Made by a program: the position numbers and the translations under genes
Source of the DNA: Cutibacterium modestum
GTDB taxonomy: Bacteria; Actinomycetota; Actinomycetes; Propionibacteriales; Propionibacteriaceae
Direction: 5' to 3'
Length of the DNA: 64,000 nucleotides
Assembly (NCBI RefSeq): GCF_008326345.1
Contig: NZ_BJEN01000001.1
Location: 558,001 to 622,000, forward strand
In this document: in pieces, positions 48,482-57,472 of the stretch
Layout: each line of letters starts with the position of its first letter
Position numbering within the stretch: position 1 is the stretch's first letter
Notes under the pieces: model-generated
Databases searched by the model: none
What the model was told of the DNA's origin: nothing
Seen by the model: the letters and a program-made list of their open reading frames with translations, nothing else

Positions 48482-48645
48482 ATCTCTATCTCTCCTTAAG
48501 CATAAACCGGGTAGCTTTCGCCCAGCGTGGGATTCAAAGCACTAAGCGCAGCAGACCGAAACACGATGGACACTCCACCCCAAGCGACACCGAACCATCT
48601 CCACTCTACCTTAGCTGACACCTGCGTCTATGAAAGGAAGACCCA

Positions 48646-49024
48646 ATGAAGTCCAGCAAGCGCGCCTGCCTCATCACGTGGGCTATGGGTTTAACGATGC
48701 TGCTTACACTAACACCCATGCCCGCTCACGCTTCTCCACGCTATGAAACATAGTGCAGCACCGGAATTACTAATGTGTCTGTTCCCAACCCTAAAACCCA
48801 GCAAGCTGCGGAGCAGGATATTGGTACGTAGTTTTTGATAAAACAAACAACAAGGAAGTCCTACGTATCAGCATTCCACCAAATCAACGCCCATTGAGGC
48901 ACTGAAATCTGGATATAATGCCGTTAATAGGTTTTGCGCTGCTAACTCGACATTATGCAGCCTGATCACCACTGTTGGGGTAGCTATAACCCAATACAGA
49001 CTGGCAGGAAAACAAGAGCCATGA
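48646..49024 (+). pseudogene. decayed small secreted-peptide gene
   Basis: An ATG at 48646, with AAAGGA upstream, opens a clear signal peptide (MKSSKRACLITW, then AMGLTMLLTLTPMPAHA) that meets a TAG at 48751 after SPRYET. The same frame continues as CSTGITNVSVPNPKTQQAAE to a second TAG near 48827. The next frame gives WYVVFDKTNNKEVLRI and SIPPNQRP, and then another gives ALKSGYNAVNRFCAANSTLC and SLITTVGVAITQYRLAGKQEP ending at TGA 49022-49024. The pieces suggest a secreted protein of about 120 residues with a Cys pair and hydrophobic C terminus. The family is not recognised; a bacteriocin-like peptide is one guess. Confidence 0.5.
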
Positions 49025-49302
49025 GCCCCCTAGACGCCACCAAAACGGATTTATTTGATGTAATTCACGATCACTGCATCCGGGTTGAACTAAAGCTTAA
49101 TCCGCTTCAGGCCTTATCCATTGCGGTGGAACAACATGAAAGGAGTAGCAACATGAGCACGTTTTTCACACGACATAACGCTGTAAGCAGTCCTGCTGTA
49201 CGGAATCCTGCAGACCATCTGGATAACGCTCATAGACCCTTCGCAACACATGACCTTTCTCGGGCTCATGACCTGTGCAGCGGCATCTCTTACGGTGACT
49301 GA
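49021..49302 (+). CDS. small protein after the secreted-peptide remnant, unrecognised
   Basis: The ATG at 49021 overlaps the TGA of the preceding remnant (ATGA), an operon-like junction. The frame gives 93 residues: MSPLDATKTDLFDVIHDHCI, RVELKLNPLQALSIAVEQHE, then a segment starting MSTFFTRHN at 49153 that has its own AAAGGAG upstream. The first 44 residues look like a real folded domain; the rest less so. It may be two overlapping starts or a degraded gene. A partner of the secreted peptide (for example immunity) is conceivable but unproven. Confidence 0.4.
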   Translation: MSPLDATKTDLFDVIHDHCIRVELKLNPLQALSIAVEQHERSSNMSTFFTRHNAVSSPAVRNPADHLDNAHRPFATHDLSRAHDLCSGISYGD

Positions 49303-49371
49303 AATACTGCGCAGGGTTGCGAACCGGAAACTGCGTTAAGTCCCAAATCGTCTCAACGTCATGATACGAAA

Positions 49372-49402
49372 ACCGGCTCCCGTCACTGTGACGTGAGCCG
49401 GT
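49372..49402. terminator. strong hairpin terminator
   Basis: ACCGGCTC (49372-49379) pairs with GAGCCGGT (49395-49402) around an inner CGTCA-CTG-TGACG stem. It sits between the secreted-peptide locus and the rpmA remnant and can act on either strand. Confidence 0.7.
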
Positions 49403-49419
49403 CACATCCACGTGGGGTC

Positions 49420-49630
49420 TCAGACCTCAACCGGAGCTTCCACCAGGATGACATTGCCGACCTTGCAGCCACGATGAGTACTGAACTCGACATTGCCCTC
49501 ACGCAGTGCGAAGAGAGTGTCGCCGCCACGACCAACCCCGTCACCAGAGTGGAAGTAAGTACCGCGCCGGCAGATGATGATCTCGCCGGCCTTGACGACC
49601 TGACCGCCAAAACGCTAAAAGCCGAGGCAG
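49420..49630 (-). pseudogene. truncated, diverged copy of rpmA (L27)
   Basis: The minus strand encodes [40 protein letters not shown] and [20 protein letters not shown], then VEV and a TGA at 49420-49422. This matches residues from about 26 to the end of the intact L27 at 53.1 kb, with several substitutions and no start. It is therefore a pseudogene fragment. With the intact rpmA it brackets the MFS/TetR segment as same-orientation repeats. Confidence 0.85.
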
Positions 49631-49663
49631 CGCAACCCCGCCCAGGTAAAACGCCTGGCTAGG

Positions 49664-51421
49664 TTACGTCTCTGCCGGCTGATCCGATCCGGCGGAACGC
49701 CGTGGCGATGCAGCTTCGACCTTCCTCACGCCAGCCGCACGACGCGCCGGAGCTTCCGCCACAGTGTCAACAGGACTTTGCGACGCACTCTCCTCGCCGT
49801 TCGCCGGCACACCCTGAGCAAGTGCATCCTGAGCCTCGGAGGCGGCACGCATCTGCAATCCCGTGTGATGCGATAGCGGCACGTCCTTGAGTAGCAGAGC
49901 CAGCAAACCTGCCGCAGCCACCATCGGGGCCATCCACAGGAACAACGGGGTCAATGAGTTGACGTACGCCTCAATGATCCCCTGACGAATAGATCCGGGC
50001 ATCTGATTGACGGCACCAGGCGTCAGCGAGGCCGCAGCATGGTTTTGCGAACTCATAGCGCCCAGTGCCTTGAGGACCGCGGGGTCCTTGCTCGTAGCCA
50101 AAGATGCGAACAAGTCGCCGACGCGGTTCGTCAGCCGGGTCGTGAAAGCCACGCCAATCAAGGACGATCCTAGGCACACACCAATCTGGCGGAAGAAACT
50201 GTTGTGGCTGGTGGCCGTGCCAAGCAGAGTCGGTCGGACGTCGTTCTGCACCGCCATAACGAGCAGCTGAAAGAACATGCCCATGCCCAAACCAAGGACG
50301 AAGGTATCGCCCATGATCCGCCACACTGGCGAGTTCTCGTTGAGGGTGGACATCAACACCATGCCGCCCGCCGCGACGATCGGGCCGATGATGATGAAGA
50401 TGCGGTAGCGACCTATACGGGACGTCAACAGGCCAGTCACCGCCGAGGCCAACAGAATACCGATCGTCATGGGGATGAGCAGTAGACCAGACACCGTGGC
50501 CGAATAGCCGTAGGTCATCTGCATGTAGGTCGGCAGGTAGGCCAGCACACCGAACATGGCTCCCATGGCCAGCATGCCGATGATCGTCGCGACGACGAAG
50601 GTCCGGTTGTGAAACAGTTCCAGCGGCAGAACCGGATCCTCGACACGACGCTCCACGACGGGGAGCCAACCCCATGCCACAACCGTGACGACGCCCAAAC
50701 CGATGATCTGCCACGACGACCAGTCGTATTGGGAGCCACCCCAGGTGGCAAGCAGCACGATTGCCACAGCGCCAACGTCCATCAGCGTCAGTCCCAGCCA
50801 GTCAATCTTCGTCTTCAGCTCGTGCTTGGGAAGTTTGAGGGCGAAAAGGCAGGCGACCCACGCCACCACACCCAGTGGCAGGTTGACCCAGAACACCCAG
50901 CGCCACGAGATCGAATCGGTGAGCCAACCGCCCAGCAGCGGGCCGAGCACTGAAGAGACACCAAACATCGCACCCATCGGCGCCATGTACGCAGCACGAA
51001 CGCGCGGCGGGATGAGGTCACCGGTAATCGCTTGGGACAAAATCATGAGGCCACCGCCACCCAGGCCTTGGATAAAGCGGTAGAAAATGAATGCCACCAT
51101 GGTGCCGGCGGTACCACAGAGGGCAGACCCCAGCAGGAACAGACCAATCGCAATAAGGTAGAGCTTTTTGCGACCAATCAGGTTGGACAGCCGGCCATAC
51201 AGCGGCATACCGACCGTGATCGCGAGGGTATAAGCGGTGATAACCCATGCCATGTGCTCGACCCCGGACAGGTCCCCGACAATAGTCGGAAGGGCCGTTG
51301 CGACGATTGTCTGGTCCAGCGAGGACAGGAACATCACCATCATGAGGCAGAGATAGACAACCCAGAACCGGCGGTCCGGTTTGAACTTGACAGCCTCCGG
51401 GGCAGCAGCAGTTGCGGTCAT
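49664..51421 (-). CDS. DHA2-family multidrug efflux transporter (14 helices)
   Basis: 585 residues with 14 predicted membrane helices. Motifs of the EmrB/QacA branch: LSSLDQTIVATALPTIVGDL (helix 1 with the conserved Asp), GRLSNLIGRKKLY (motif A), RFIQGLGGGGLMILSQAI, and GVSSVLGPLLGGWLTDSISWRWVFWVNLPLG (motif C and beyond). The last about 60 residues are a soluble Ala/Ser-rich tail. It exports drugs or related compounds by proton antiport. It is 90 bases downstream of a TetR gene on the same strand and is probably controlled by it. Confidence 0.92.
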   Translation of the reverse strand: MTATAAAPEAVKFKPDRRFWVVYLCLMMVMFLSSLDQTIVATALPTIVGDLSGVEHMAWVITAYTLAITVGMPLYGRLSNLIGRKKLYLIAIGLFLLGSALCGTAGTMVAFIFYRFIQGLGGGGLMILSQAITGDLIPPRVRAAYMAPMGAMFGVSSVLGPLLGGWLTDSISWRWVFWVNLPLGVVAWVACLFALKLPKHELKTKIDWLGLTLMDVGAVAIVLLATWGGSQYDWSSWQIIGLGVVTVVAWGWLPVVERRVEDPVLPLELFHNRTFVVATIIGMLAMGAMFGVLAYLPTYMQMTYGYSATVSGLLLIPMTIGILLASAVTGLLTSRIGRYRIFIIIGPIVAAGGMVLMSTLNENSPVWRIMGDTFVLGLGMGMFFQLLVMAVQNDVRPTLLGTATSHNSFFRQIGVCLGSSLIGVAFTTRLTNRVGDLFASLATSKDPAVLKALGAMSSQNHAAASLTPGAVNQMPGSIRQGIIEAYVNSLTPLFLWMAPMVAAAGLLALLLKDVPLSHHTGLQMRAASEAQDALAQGVPANGEESASQSPVDTVAEAPARRAAGVRKVEAASPRRSAGSDQPAET

Positions 51422-51511
51422 AAAACAGCTTTCGTAACGATCTGGGACGGATGGAATGGTGCGTTTAAATACGCAGAATGGGAGCGTCAGGTCTTGACGG
51501 CCAGGACTCGA

Positions 51512-52120
51512 TCAAGGCGTGGTCGACGAGGTATCTGCGATGAGCTCGGCGGACAGTCTGGCCCAGACGTCGACGACACGATCGAAAGTGTCGGCCACTT
51601 CGGCTGAGCTTCCCCCAGAGCGCACCACGACCGATTGGAAGGCGGAGCGTTCCATCGCCTGGACGGTACTGACCAAAGCCAGCACCTCTAACGAGTCCTC
51701 AGGCTTGCCCGTGCGCCGAGCAGAGGCAGTCACTAACGCCGCCCGCTGGCCATCGACAGCCTCCTTGAGGGCCATTCGGAGTTCCGAGCTCTCCCCTCCG
51801 ATTCTCATGAGAATGCATAGATCGTCGAAGTCGACGTTCGCCTCGCGCCAGCGAGCCTCAAGCAGGTCACGAATGAGCTGAGCGAGAGGAGTCTCGACAT
51901 CCGTCGCGAAGGCCTCCAGGGTGTCTTGCGGATAGGGGACGAGGGGCGGTAGATAGACGTCATACTTGGACGGGAAATGGTTGAAAACGGTGCGTCGGGA
52001 AACCCCAGCACGCTCCGCAATATCATCGACGGTGACGTCATCAACTGGCTTTTCGATCGCCAGCTCGATGGCGGCACGGCGAATGACGCCTTGGGTTCGA
52101 ATTGCTGTCGGTGAGGTCAC
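51512..52120 (-). CDS. TetR-family repressor of the efflux pump
   Basis: 202 residues. The DNA-binding part reads GVIRRAAIELAIEKPVDDVT, VDDIAERAGVSRRTVFNHFP (residues about 10-50), then a helical ligand domain. The gene starts 12 bases from an array of three identical-spaced palindromes (52132-52180), which is most simply its operator. It would repress itself and the pump behind it. Confidence 0.9.
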   Translation of the reverse strand: MTSPTAIRTQGVIRRAAIELAIEKPVDDVTVDDIAERAGVSRRTVFNHFPSKYDVYLPPLVPYPQDTLEAFATDVETPLAQLIRDLLEARWREANVDFDDLCILMRIGGESSELRMALKEAVDGQRAALVTASARRTGKPEDSLEVLALVSTVQAMERSAFQSVVVRSGGSSAEVADTFDRVVDVWARLSAELIADTSSTTP

Positions 52121-52131
52121 AACAACAATTA

Positions 52132-52180
52132 TGCACCCAGTGCAGATTTTGCATCAAGTGCAGAAGGTGCACTCAGTGCA
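52132..52180. promoter_or_regulatory. three phased operator repeats TGCA-N3-AGTGCA
   Basis: TGCACCCAGTGCA (52132), TGCATCAAGTGCA (52150) and TGCACTCAGTGCA (52168) recur at exactly 18-base intervals just upstream of the TetR gene. Each is a near-palindrome with conserved TGCA arms. Confidence 0.75.
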
Positions 52181-52220
52181 TACGCTGTCACGCTTTCGGT
52201 GAACGAGGTTGCCAATGACG

Positions 52221-52820
52221 TCATCGGAATGCTTTCCACGCAGCTCGCAAATAGGGCCAGGCTCGCTGGGCCGAATCTTTCCATTGGTCAAGTGATCCTG
52301 TGGCTCGGTGCACCCACGAACCGGCTTCCTCGCCTACCGATGGCGCCAACCACAGCACCCCGACGACGACAGTAAGCACGCTCACGACGAGGGCCACTGC
52401 GACCATGCGGGCCCACATCCCTCGACGTTGGCGAGCTCCGGAAACACTGTGGTGAGTCCGGGAAAAACACCGCGTAAACAGCGCACCACCTAAGGCAATG
52501 ACCAAACTCGTGACGGCAGCTCCGATCATCGTCCCGCCGATCCCGAGGCCACCGACCACCCCAGTCGCAGCCGCAGAAGCACAGGCACCAGCAGCCACCT
52601 CGTACGGGCGAGGCCATCGATGACGAGTCTGGGGCTGCGAGACAGAAGCCGCGCCACGATGACGAGGCTTACTAGTCTGCGAAGTGGTTGGTCGACCGGA
52701 ACGAATCGGGGGCAGCGGCGCGGTGACTTTGGGCAGTGACCTTGTGAGTTTCGGTGCATCCGACCCCGGCTCGATCCGGTATAACCACCGCTCGTCCTCA
52801 CTGAATTCCCGGTCGCCCAC
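52221..52820 (-). CDS. membrane protein of unknown function
   Basis: 199 residues. The first 80 are hydrophilic and Pro/Arg/Ser-rich (cytoplasmic). Two or three membrane segments follow: VAAGACASAAATGVVGGLG with GTMIGAAVTSLVIALGGALF, and MVAVALVVSVLTVVVGVLWL. A short amphipathic C-terminal part (SLDQWKDSAQRAWPYLRAAWKAF) ends the protein. No family is recognised. It lies upstream of the TetR/efflux pair on the same strand. The 253 bases between it and rpmA show nothing I can name. Confidence 0.7.
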   Translation of the reverse strand: MGDREFSEDERWLYRIEPGSDAPKLTRSLPKVTAPLPPIRSGRPTTSQTSKPRHRGAASVSQPQTRHRWPRPYEVAAGACASAAATGVVGGLGIGGTMIGAAVTSLVIALGGALFTRCFSRTHHSVSGARQRRGMWARMVAVALVVSVLTVVVGVLWLAPSVGEEAGSWVHRATGSLDQWKDSAQRAWPYLRAAWKAFR

Positions 52821-53073
52821 GGTTCTCTACTCTCCCCTCACTATGCAGTCGATATCGACCACCAGTTTTGAGAGTAGGTCGTCATTCCGTCACTTCCAGC
52901 CATTGCGTCCCAGTGACGACCACAGTCGCGCAAAAGGTCCGACGACGGTCGCAATCGCCGGCGGAATTCTCAATTAGCGCTGAGTCGATAGCACACACTC
53001 GCTCAGCTTGCCTCAGACACAAATTGGCCCCCGCTACAACAGCGGAGGCCATTCAGCTCTCTATCGTGGGGGC

Positions 53074-53343
53074 TCAAGCCTCGACCGGGGTCTCCACGGG
53101 ATTTACGTTGACAACCTTACGGCCACGACGGGTACCAAACTCGACATTGCCGTCACGCAGGGCGAAAAGAGTGTCGTCGCCACCGCGGCCAACCCCGTCA
53201 CCAGGGTGGAAGTGAGTACCACGCTGACGAACGATGATCTCACCAGCGTTGACGAGCTGACCGCCGAAACGCTTCACGCCGAGACGCTGAGCGTTAGAGT
53301 CACGACCATTGCGCGAGGAGGACGCGCCCTTCTTATGTGCCAT
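53074..53343 (-). CDS. rpmA: 50S ribosomal protein L27
   Basis: 89 residues beginning [20 protein letters not shown] and [20 protein letters not shown], then [22 protein letters not shown]. It is the complete L27 pattern; the basic N terminus reaches the peptidyl-transferase centre. It follows rplU by 11 bases and shares its promoter. A truncated paralogue lies 3.4 kb further on. Confidence 0.97.
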   Translation of the reverse strand: MAHKKGASSSRNGRDSNAQRLGVKRFGGQLVNAGEIIVRQRGTHFHPGDGVGRGGDDTLFALRDGNVEFGTRRGRKVVNVNPVETPVEA

Positions 53344-53354
53344 GTCTGTCTACC

Positions 53355-53693
53355 TCAGCCTTCGATTCCGGTGACCTTGACCTGGGTGTACTTCTGACGG
53401 TGCCCCTGGCGCTTCTTGTAGCCGGTCTTGTTCTTGTACTTGAGGATGCGGATCTTCGGGCCCTTGATCTCGCCGAGAACCTCAGCGGTGACCTTGACCT
53501 TCCCGAGCGCGTCCTTGCCGGAGGTGACGGACTTGCCATCAACCACGAGGAGCGGGGTCAGCTCGATGCTGCTGCCCGCCTCGTCGGCGACCTTGTCGAT
53601 CTCGACGACGTCACCCACTGCCACCTTGTGCTGGCGGCCGCCACTACGCACGATCGCGTACACGCCTGACCTACTCTCGTTCTTGTCGTACAT
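53355..53693 (-). CDS. rplU: 50S ribosomal protein L21
   Basis: 112 residues from the ATG at 53693 ([20 protein letters not shown]). The L21 core is clear: [25 protein letters not shown] and [25 protein letters not shown]. Most L21 proteins start near VYAIV, so the extra about ten residues are unusual. An upstream in-frame ATG at 53738 would lie in the leader and is less likely. Confidence 0.95.
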   Translation of the reverse strand: MYDKNESRSGVYAIVRSGGRQHKVAVGDVVEIDKVADEAGSSIELTPLLVVDGKSVTSGKDALGKVKVTAEVLGEIKGPKIRILKYKNKTGYKKRQGHRQKYTQVKVTGIEG

Positions 53694-53759
53694 TTCCGGG
53701 GACCGGAACCACTGGCCCCGGACAAACCTGACCGACAATTCGTGTCGGACCGGCTACTT

Positions 53760-53788
53760 ATCCTACATTTCATGCGGTGGACGGTCAA
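53760..53788 (-). promoter_or_regulatory. promoter of rplU-rpmA
   Basis: On the minus strand TTGACC (53788-53783), a 17-base spacer and TAGGAT (53765-53760) form a near-consensus sigma-70-type promoter 67 bases upstream of the rplU start. The leader holds a GC-rich inverted repeat (CCGGGG/CCCCGG) that could fold. Confidence 0.65.
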
Positions 53789-53822
53789 AACAACCACCCA
53801 CCAGTCCTCTGTGGGCCTGATC

Positions 53823-56459
53823 TCACTTGGCGTGGGACTTAGCCGAGGAGCCCCTATGACCGCGTCCGCGACCCTTAGAACGCTCGCCACCGTCGGCCGG
53901 AGCTTGAGAATCCACCGGCTTATCGAAGCGGTGGTAGCCCCGACCGCCACAGGCCTCACACTCCTCAGTAAAGGCCTCGGCCAGCCCGGTACCGATCTTC
54001 TTGCGGGTCATCTGAACCAAACCCAGCGATGTCACCTCAGCGACTTGATGACGGGTACGGTCGCGTCCCAGACATTCAGTGAGACGACGCACCAGAAGCT
54101 CGCGGTTAGTCGGCAACACCATGTCAATAAAGTCAACGACGATAATTCCGCCAATATCGCGCAGCCGTAGCTGACGCACGATCTCCTCGGCCGCCTCCAA
54201 GTTGTTGGCGGTAACGGTGGCCTCGAGGTTACCCGCCGACCCAGTGAACTTTCCGGTATTGACATCGATCACCGTCATAGCCTCGGTACGGTCAATGACA
54301 AGGGATCCTCCCGAGGGGAGGTACACCTTGCGCTCCAGAGCCTTCGCGATCTGCTCATCGATGCGGTACTCAGCAAAGGGGTCCTTGTCGTCGTGCTTCC
54401 AATGAGTCAACCGCGACACCATCTCCGGTGCCACGTGATCGACGTAGGCTTTAATAGTGTCGTAGGCGTCGTTAGGGCCGCCGTTGCCAGCGATAACGAG
54501 CTCAGAAAAGTCCGCAGTAAACAAGTCGCGGATGATACGCACCGTCAGATCGGGCTCGGTATACAGCATCAGTGGAGCCTTGCTGTTACTGGCCTTACGC
54601 TCAATAACCTCCCACTGGGCCTTGAGACGGTTGATGTCGCGGATCAGATCTTCCTCGGTAGCTCCCTCGGCGGCAGTGCGTACGATGACGGAAGCATCCG
54701 ACGGGATGTTGTTCTCGACGATCTTCTTGAGGCGTTTACGCTCCGAATCAGCTAGCTTGCGGGAAATCCCCGAAAGGTGGCCGCCGGGCGAGTAGACGAC
54801 GAAACGTCCAGGCACCGAAATATGGCTCGTCAAGCGAGCACCCTTGGCACCCACCGGGTCCTTGGTAACCTGCACCAGAACCTGGTCACCGGATTTCAGC
54901 GCGTGCTCGATGCGCTTGTCCTCGCCTTCCTTGCCGTACTTGGCCCAATCGACCTCGCCAGCATAGAGCACAGCGTTGCGACCACGGCCGATATCAATGA
55001 AGGCTGCCTCCATCGACGACAGAACGTTCTGCACCTTACCCAGGTAGATATTCCCAATTGAGGATGTGGCAGAGGCACGGTCAACGTAATGCTCAACGAG
55101 CACCCCATCTTCAAGTACCGCTAGCTGTGAGTAGTCGTCGGACTGGCGCACAATCATCTTGCGATCAACTGACTCGCGACGGGCTAGGAATTCCGCGTCG
55201 GTAATGACGGCACTGCGGCGACGCCCGGCGGCACGTCCTTCCCGACGGCGCTGTCTCTTAGCCTCAACGCGGGTTGAACCCTCGATGTCCGTGACCTCAT
55301 CAGCCACCGACTGACGCGACCGCGGCTCGCGCACCTTGATGACGACGTCGCTGGGATCATCGTCAGAACCGCTAATGTCCTCACCACGGCGACGACGGCG
55401 ACGACGGCGACGGTGGGTGCTGTCCGAGTTATTGGATTCGGAATCACTGTCAGAGCTGGTCTGTGAGTCGTCGCTCTCACCCGACTCGTCCGCGGATGTG
55501 CTCTCCTCGGTGTCTTCGTTGCGACGGCGACGACGCCCACCGCGACGACGGCGACGACGATTCTGACCGTCCTCCTCAGCAGTCTCTTCAGCATCAGCGG
55601 TGGTGTCTTCCTCCACTGCAACCATGGCGTCGTGATCAGACTCTTCGCTCTTTCTAGCGGAGCTGTGGCGGCCCTTGGCCTCGGTCAAATCCGCCTCAGC
55701 CAGGGCCACCTCGTCGGTGTTTTCCGCAAAGTGGCTACCGGCTTCCGAAGGGCGAGTAGCACGACGGCGACGACGCTTCGGCATAGCGGATTCTCCCCCG
55801 CCGATCTCGGCGGCCAACGAGTCGAGGATGTCGCTCGTTGAGCGTTCCTCGCCTTCTTTAAATCCAAAGGGGTTGGCCAAGGCACCCTCAACCTTGTGGC
55901 TACGAACTCGGGCCTTGGCTTTCGTCAGCGCGGCATTGATGGGATCGTCGCCAGCACCATCGCTAACGGTATTTGCCTCAGTGGTCCTCGCCTCGGTCAT
56001 GCCCTCGACCTTCTCTGCGGACCGAGAGAGGCGACGGCGAGTGGCGCGACGACACTGTGAGGTGCCACGCTCGGCCTCAGTGGACGGCGCGGTTTCAGAA
56101 GCACCACGACGGGTACGGCGCGACTTCTCCTCAGGCTTCGCGTCTGTGGACTTGGGCTCCTCCGAGGTCGGCTCCGGAGCGTTGGTCTTAACAACGTCAG
56201 TCTCAGCAACCTGCAGGGTGCTCATCGCCTTGCGACGCCGTCCCATCGGAGGACGAGGCAGATCGGATGCCTCAGCATCAGACGTAATAATCGAGCCACC
56301 CGATCCGGCAGCAGTAATCGCCACTGGGACACTCGCCGTCTCGACGGGGACCGGGGCCCCAACGGGACGCGATGCAGCTCGACGGCGTCGAAGAACGGAA
56401 ATTTCAGCGGTGGAATTCTCGCTAGAATTCAATGTGGTGTTGTCAGTCTCATCGAGCAC
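53823..56459 (-). CDS. rne: ribonuclease E/G
   Basis: 878 residues. The first about 430 are low-complexity, with runs of Arg (RRRRRRGGRRRRR type) alternating with acidic Ser/Asp/Glu stretches, typical of actinobacterial RNase E extensions. An S1 domain follows (SSIGNIYLGKVQNVLSSMEA), then the catalytic DNase I-like domain with the metal Asp residues in AMTVIDVNTGKFTG and IIVVDFIDMV, and the Zn-link Cys pair in EECEACGGRGY. A short basic tail ends the protein. It processes rRNA and degrades mRNA. The 272 bases upstream (56460-56731) hold no gene and may be a long regulatory leader. Confidence 0.94.
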   Translation of the reverse strand: MLDETDNTTLNSSENSTAEISVLRRRRAASRPVGAPVPVETASVPVAITAAGSGGSIITSDAEASDLPRPPMGRRRKAMSTLQVAETDVVKTNAPEPTSEEPKSTDAKPEEKSRRTRRGASETAPSTEAERGTSQCRRATRRRLSRSAEKVEGMTEARTTEANTVSDGAGDDPINAALTKAKARVRSHKVEGALANPFGFKEGEERSTSDILDSLAAEIGGGESAMPKRRRRRATRPSEAGSHFAENTDEVALAEADLTEAKGRHSSARKSEESDHDAMVAVEEDTTADAEETAEEDGQNRRRRRRGGRRRRRNEDTEESTSADESGESDDSQTSSDSDSESNNSDSTHRRRRRRRRRGEDISGSDDDPSDVVIKVREPRSRQSVADEVTDIEGSTRVEAKRQRRREGRAAGRRRSAVITDAEFLARRESVDRKMIVRQSDDYSQLAVLEDGVLVEHYVDRASATSSIGNIYLGKVQNVLSSMEAAFIDIGRGRNAVLYAGEVDWAKYGKEGEDKRIEHALKSGDQVLVQVTKDPVGAKGARLTSHISVPGRFVVYSPGGHLSGISRKLADSERKRLKKIVENNIPSDASVIVRTAAEGATEEDLIRDINRLKAQWEVIERKASNSKAPLMLYTEPDLTVRIIRDLFTADFSELVIAGNGGPNDAYDTIKAYVDHVAPEMVSRLTHWKHDDKDPFAEYRIDEQIAKALERKVYLPSGGSLVIDRTEAMTVIDVNTGKFTGSAGNLEATVTANNLEAAEEIVRQLRLRDIGGIIVVDFIDMVLPTNRELLVRRLTECLGRDRTRHQVAEVTSLGLVQMTRKKIGTGLAEAFTEECEACGGRGYHRFDKPVDSQAPADGGERSKGRGRGHRGSSAKSHAK

Positions 56460-56731
56460 TGTGCTCTCCTTGGCCTTTCGGCACGATCAGTGCCCACCCG
56501 GGTCACGGCCCTGCAGGAATCCTCCCGCGGGCGTATGCACACGCCTCGCACTGTATTGACGGCGTCGTTCCCCGGCATGGGGCAAAAACTTGCGGTGAGC
56601 CCTCGAGTCCCCCGCGGTCGCCTCTCGGCGTCGCGGTATAAACCGTCGAGTGGGGTGGCACCCCGTTCACCTAAGCCCTAGTATGTCACGTCCCCCGCGT
56701 CGATGCCAGATTTCGCACACTCGCTCGCCGC

Positions 56732-57472
56732 TCACCACACCGTCACGGCAGCACCAGTGAACGGATCCGCCAACGCGATCGACACCCCGCTCGCTTTCTC
56801 ATCACAGGCCCCTTGAGCCAGTCGCGTCACCCGTGCCCCATCGAGAGCCGGACACTTTTCGGTCAGGGCACGCAGCACATCGTCAGGCCGGACCAATGGC
56901 GTGACGTGGCGCAGCATGAGACGCACCTGTCCGTCTGCGACATCCAGTCCAATGAGGGCGGCGCGCACATCGAACGTTCGCATACCCGACTTCGTCATCC
57001 GCTGCACTTCGACGGCTTCAGCTGCCATGAGAGCCTCCACCGCCGCCGCAAGCCCTGGCGCGTCACTAGCGGGCTCAATCAACCAAGCAGACGCCGTCAA
57101 CAGCTCAGTGAAGGGGGTGCGATCGGTCTCGACTACCTCCAAGACCTCCATTCCAGGTGGCATCTCGCGACCTAAGACTGCCAGAACCTTCCCCGGATCG
57201 CGCTCCTTAGCTAACGCGACCTCGAGGTATTCCGCCTCAGAAGCTGCCCCAGTAGCTGCGGCGTTGGCATAGGAGATACGTGGGTGCGGATTAAATCCTG
57301 ACGAATACGCCATCGGGATATGTGCTCGATTCAAGGCCCGTTCAAAGGCACGAGCAAAGTCACGGTGAGAGGTGAATCTGGCCGTACCGCGCTTGGCGTA
57401 CCGCATTCTCAGCCGCTGCTGCGGCGGGGTCTGCTGCTCTGGCTGTTGTTGCGCACGCTTTAACATCGTCAC
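56732..57472 (-). CDS. radical SAM-linked DUF2344 protein
   Basis: 246 residues. The TIGR03936-type pattern is visible: RLRMRYAKRGTARFTSHRDFARAFERALNRAHIPMAYSSGFNPHPRISYANAAATGAASEAEYLEV-like sequence over residues about 20-85. The family always accompanies a B12-binding radical SAM protein, here directly upstream with a 4-base overlap. The function is unknown; a link to tRNA or ribosome modification has been suggested only by context. Confidence 0.88.
   Translation of the reverse strand: MTMLKRAQQQPEQQTPPQQRLRMRYAKRGTARFTSHRDFARAFERALNRAHIPMAYSSGFNPHPRISYANAAATGAASEAEYLEVALAKERDPGKVLAVLGREMPPGMEVLEVVETDRTPFTELLTASAWLIEPASDAPGLAAAVEALMAAEAVEVQRMTKSGMRTFDVRAALIGLDVADGQVRLMLRHVTPLVRPDDVLRALTEKCPALDGARVTRLAQGACDEKASGVSIALADPFTGAAVTVW

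Noticed and set aside
53008-53397. A 129-codon plus-strand frame over rpmA
   Set aside because: It is antisense to the intact L27 gene. The similar frame near 49.4-49.66 kb is antisense to the rpmA fragment.
55336-55566. Repetitive CGACGGCGA-type sequence resembling a tandem or CRISPR-like array
   Set aside because: It is codon repetition for Arg/Gly runs in RNase E. There is no regular repeat-spacer unit and there are no cas genes.
55675-56559. A 294-codon plus-strand frame over the 5' part of rne
   Set aside because: It mirrors the Arg/Ser-rich low-complexity region of RNase E and has no independent protein features.
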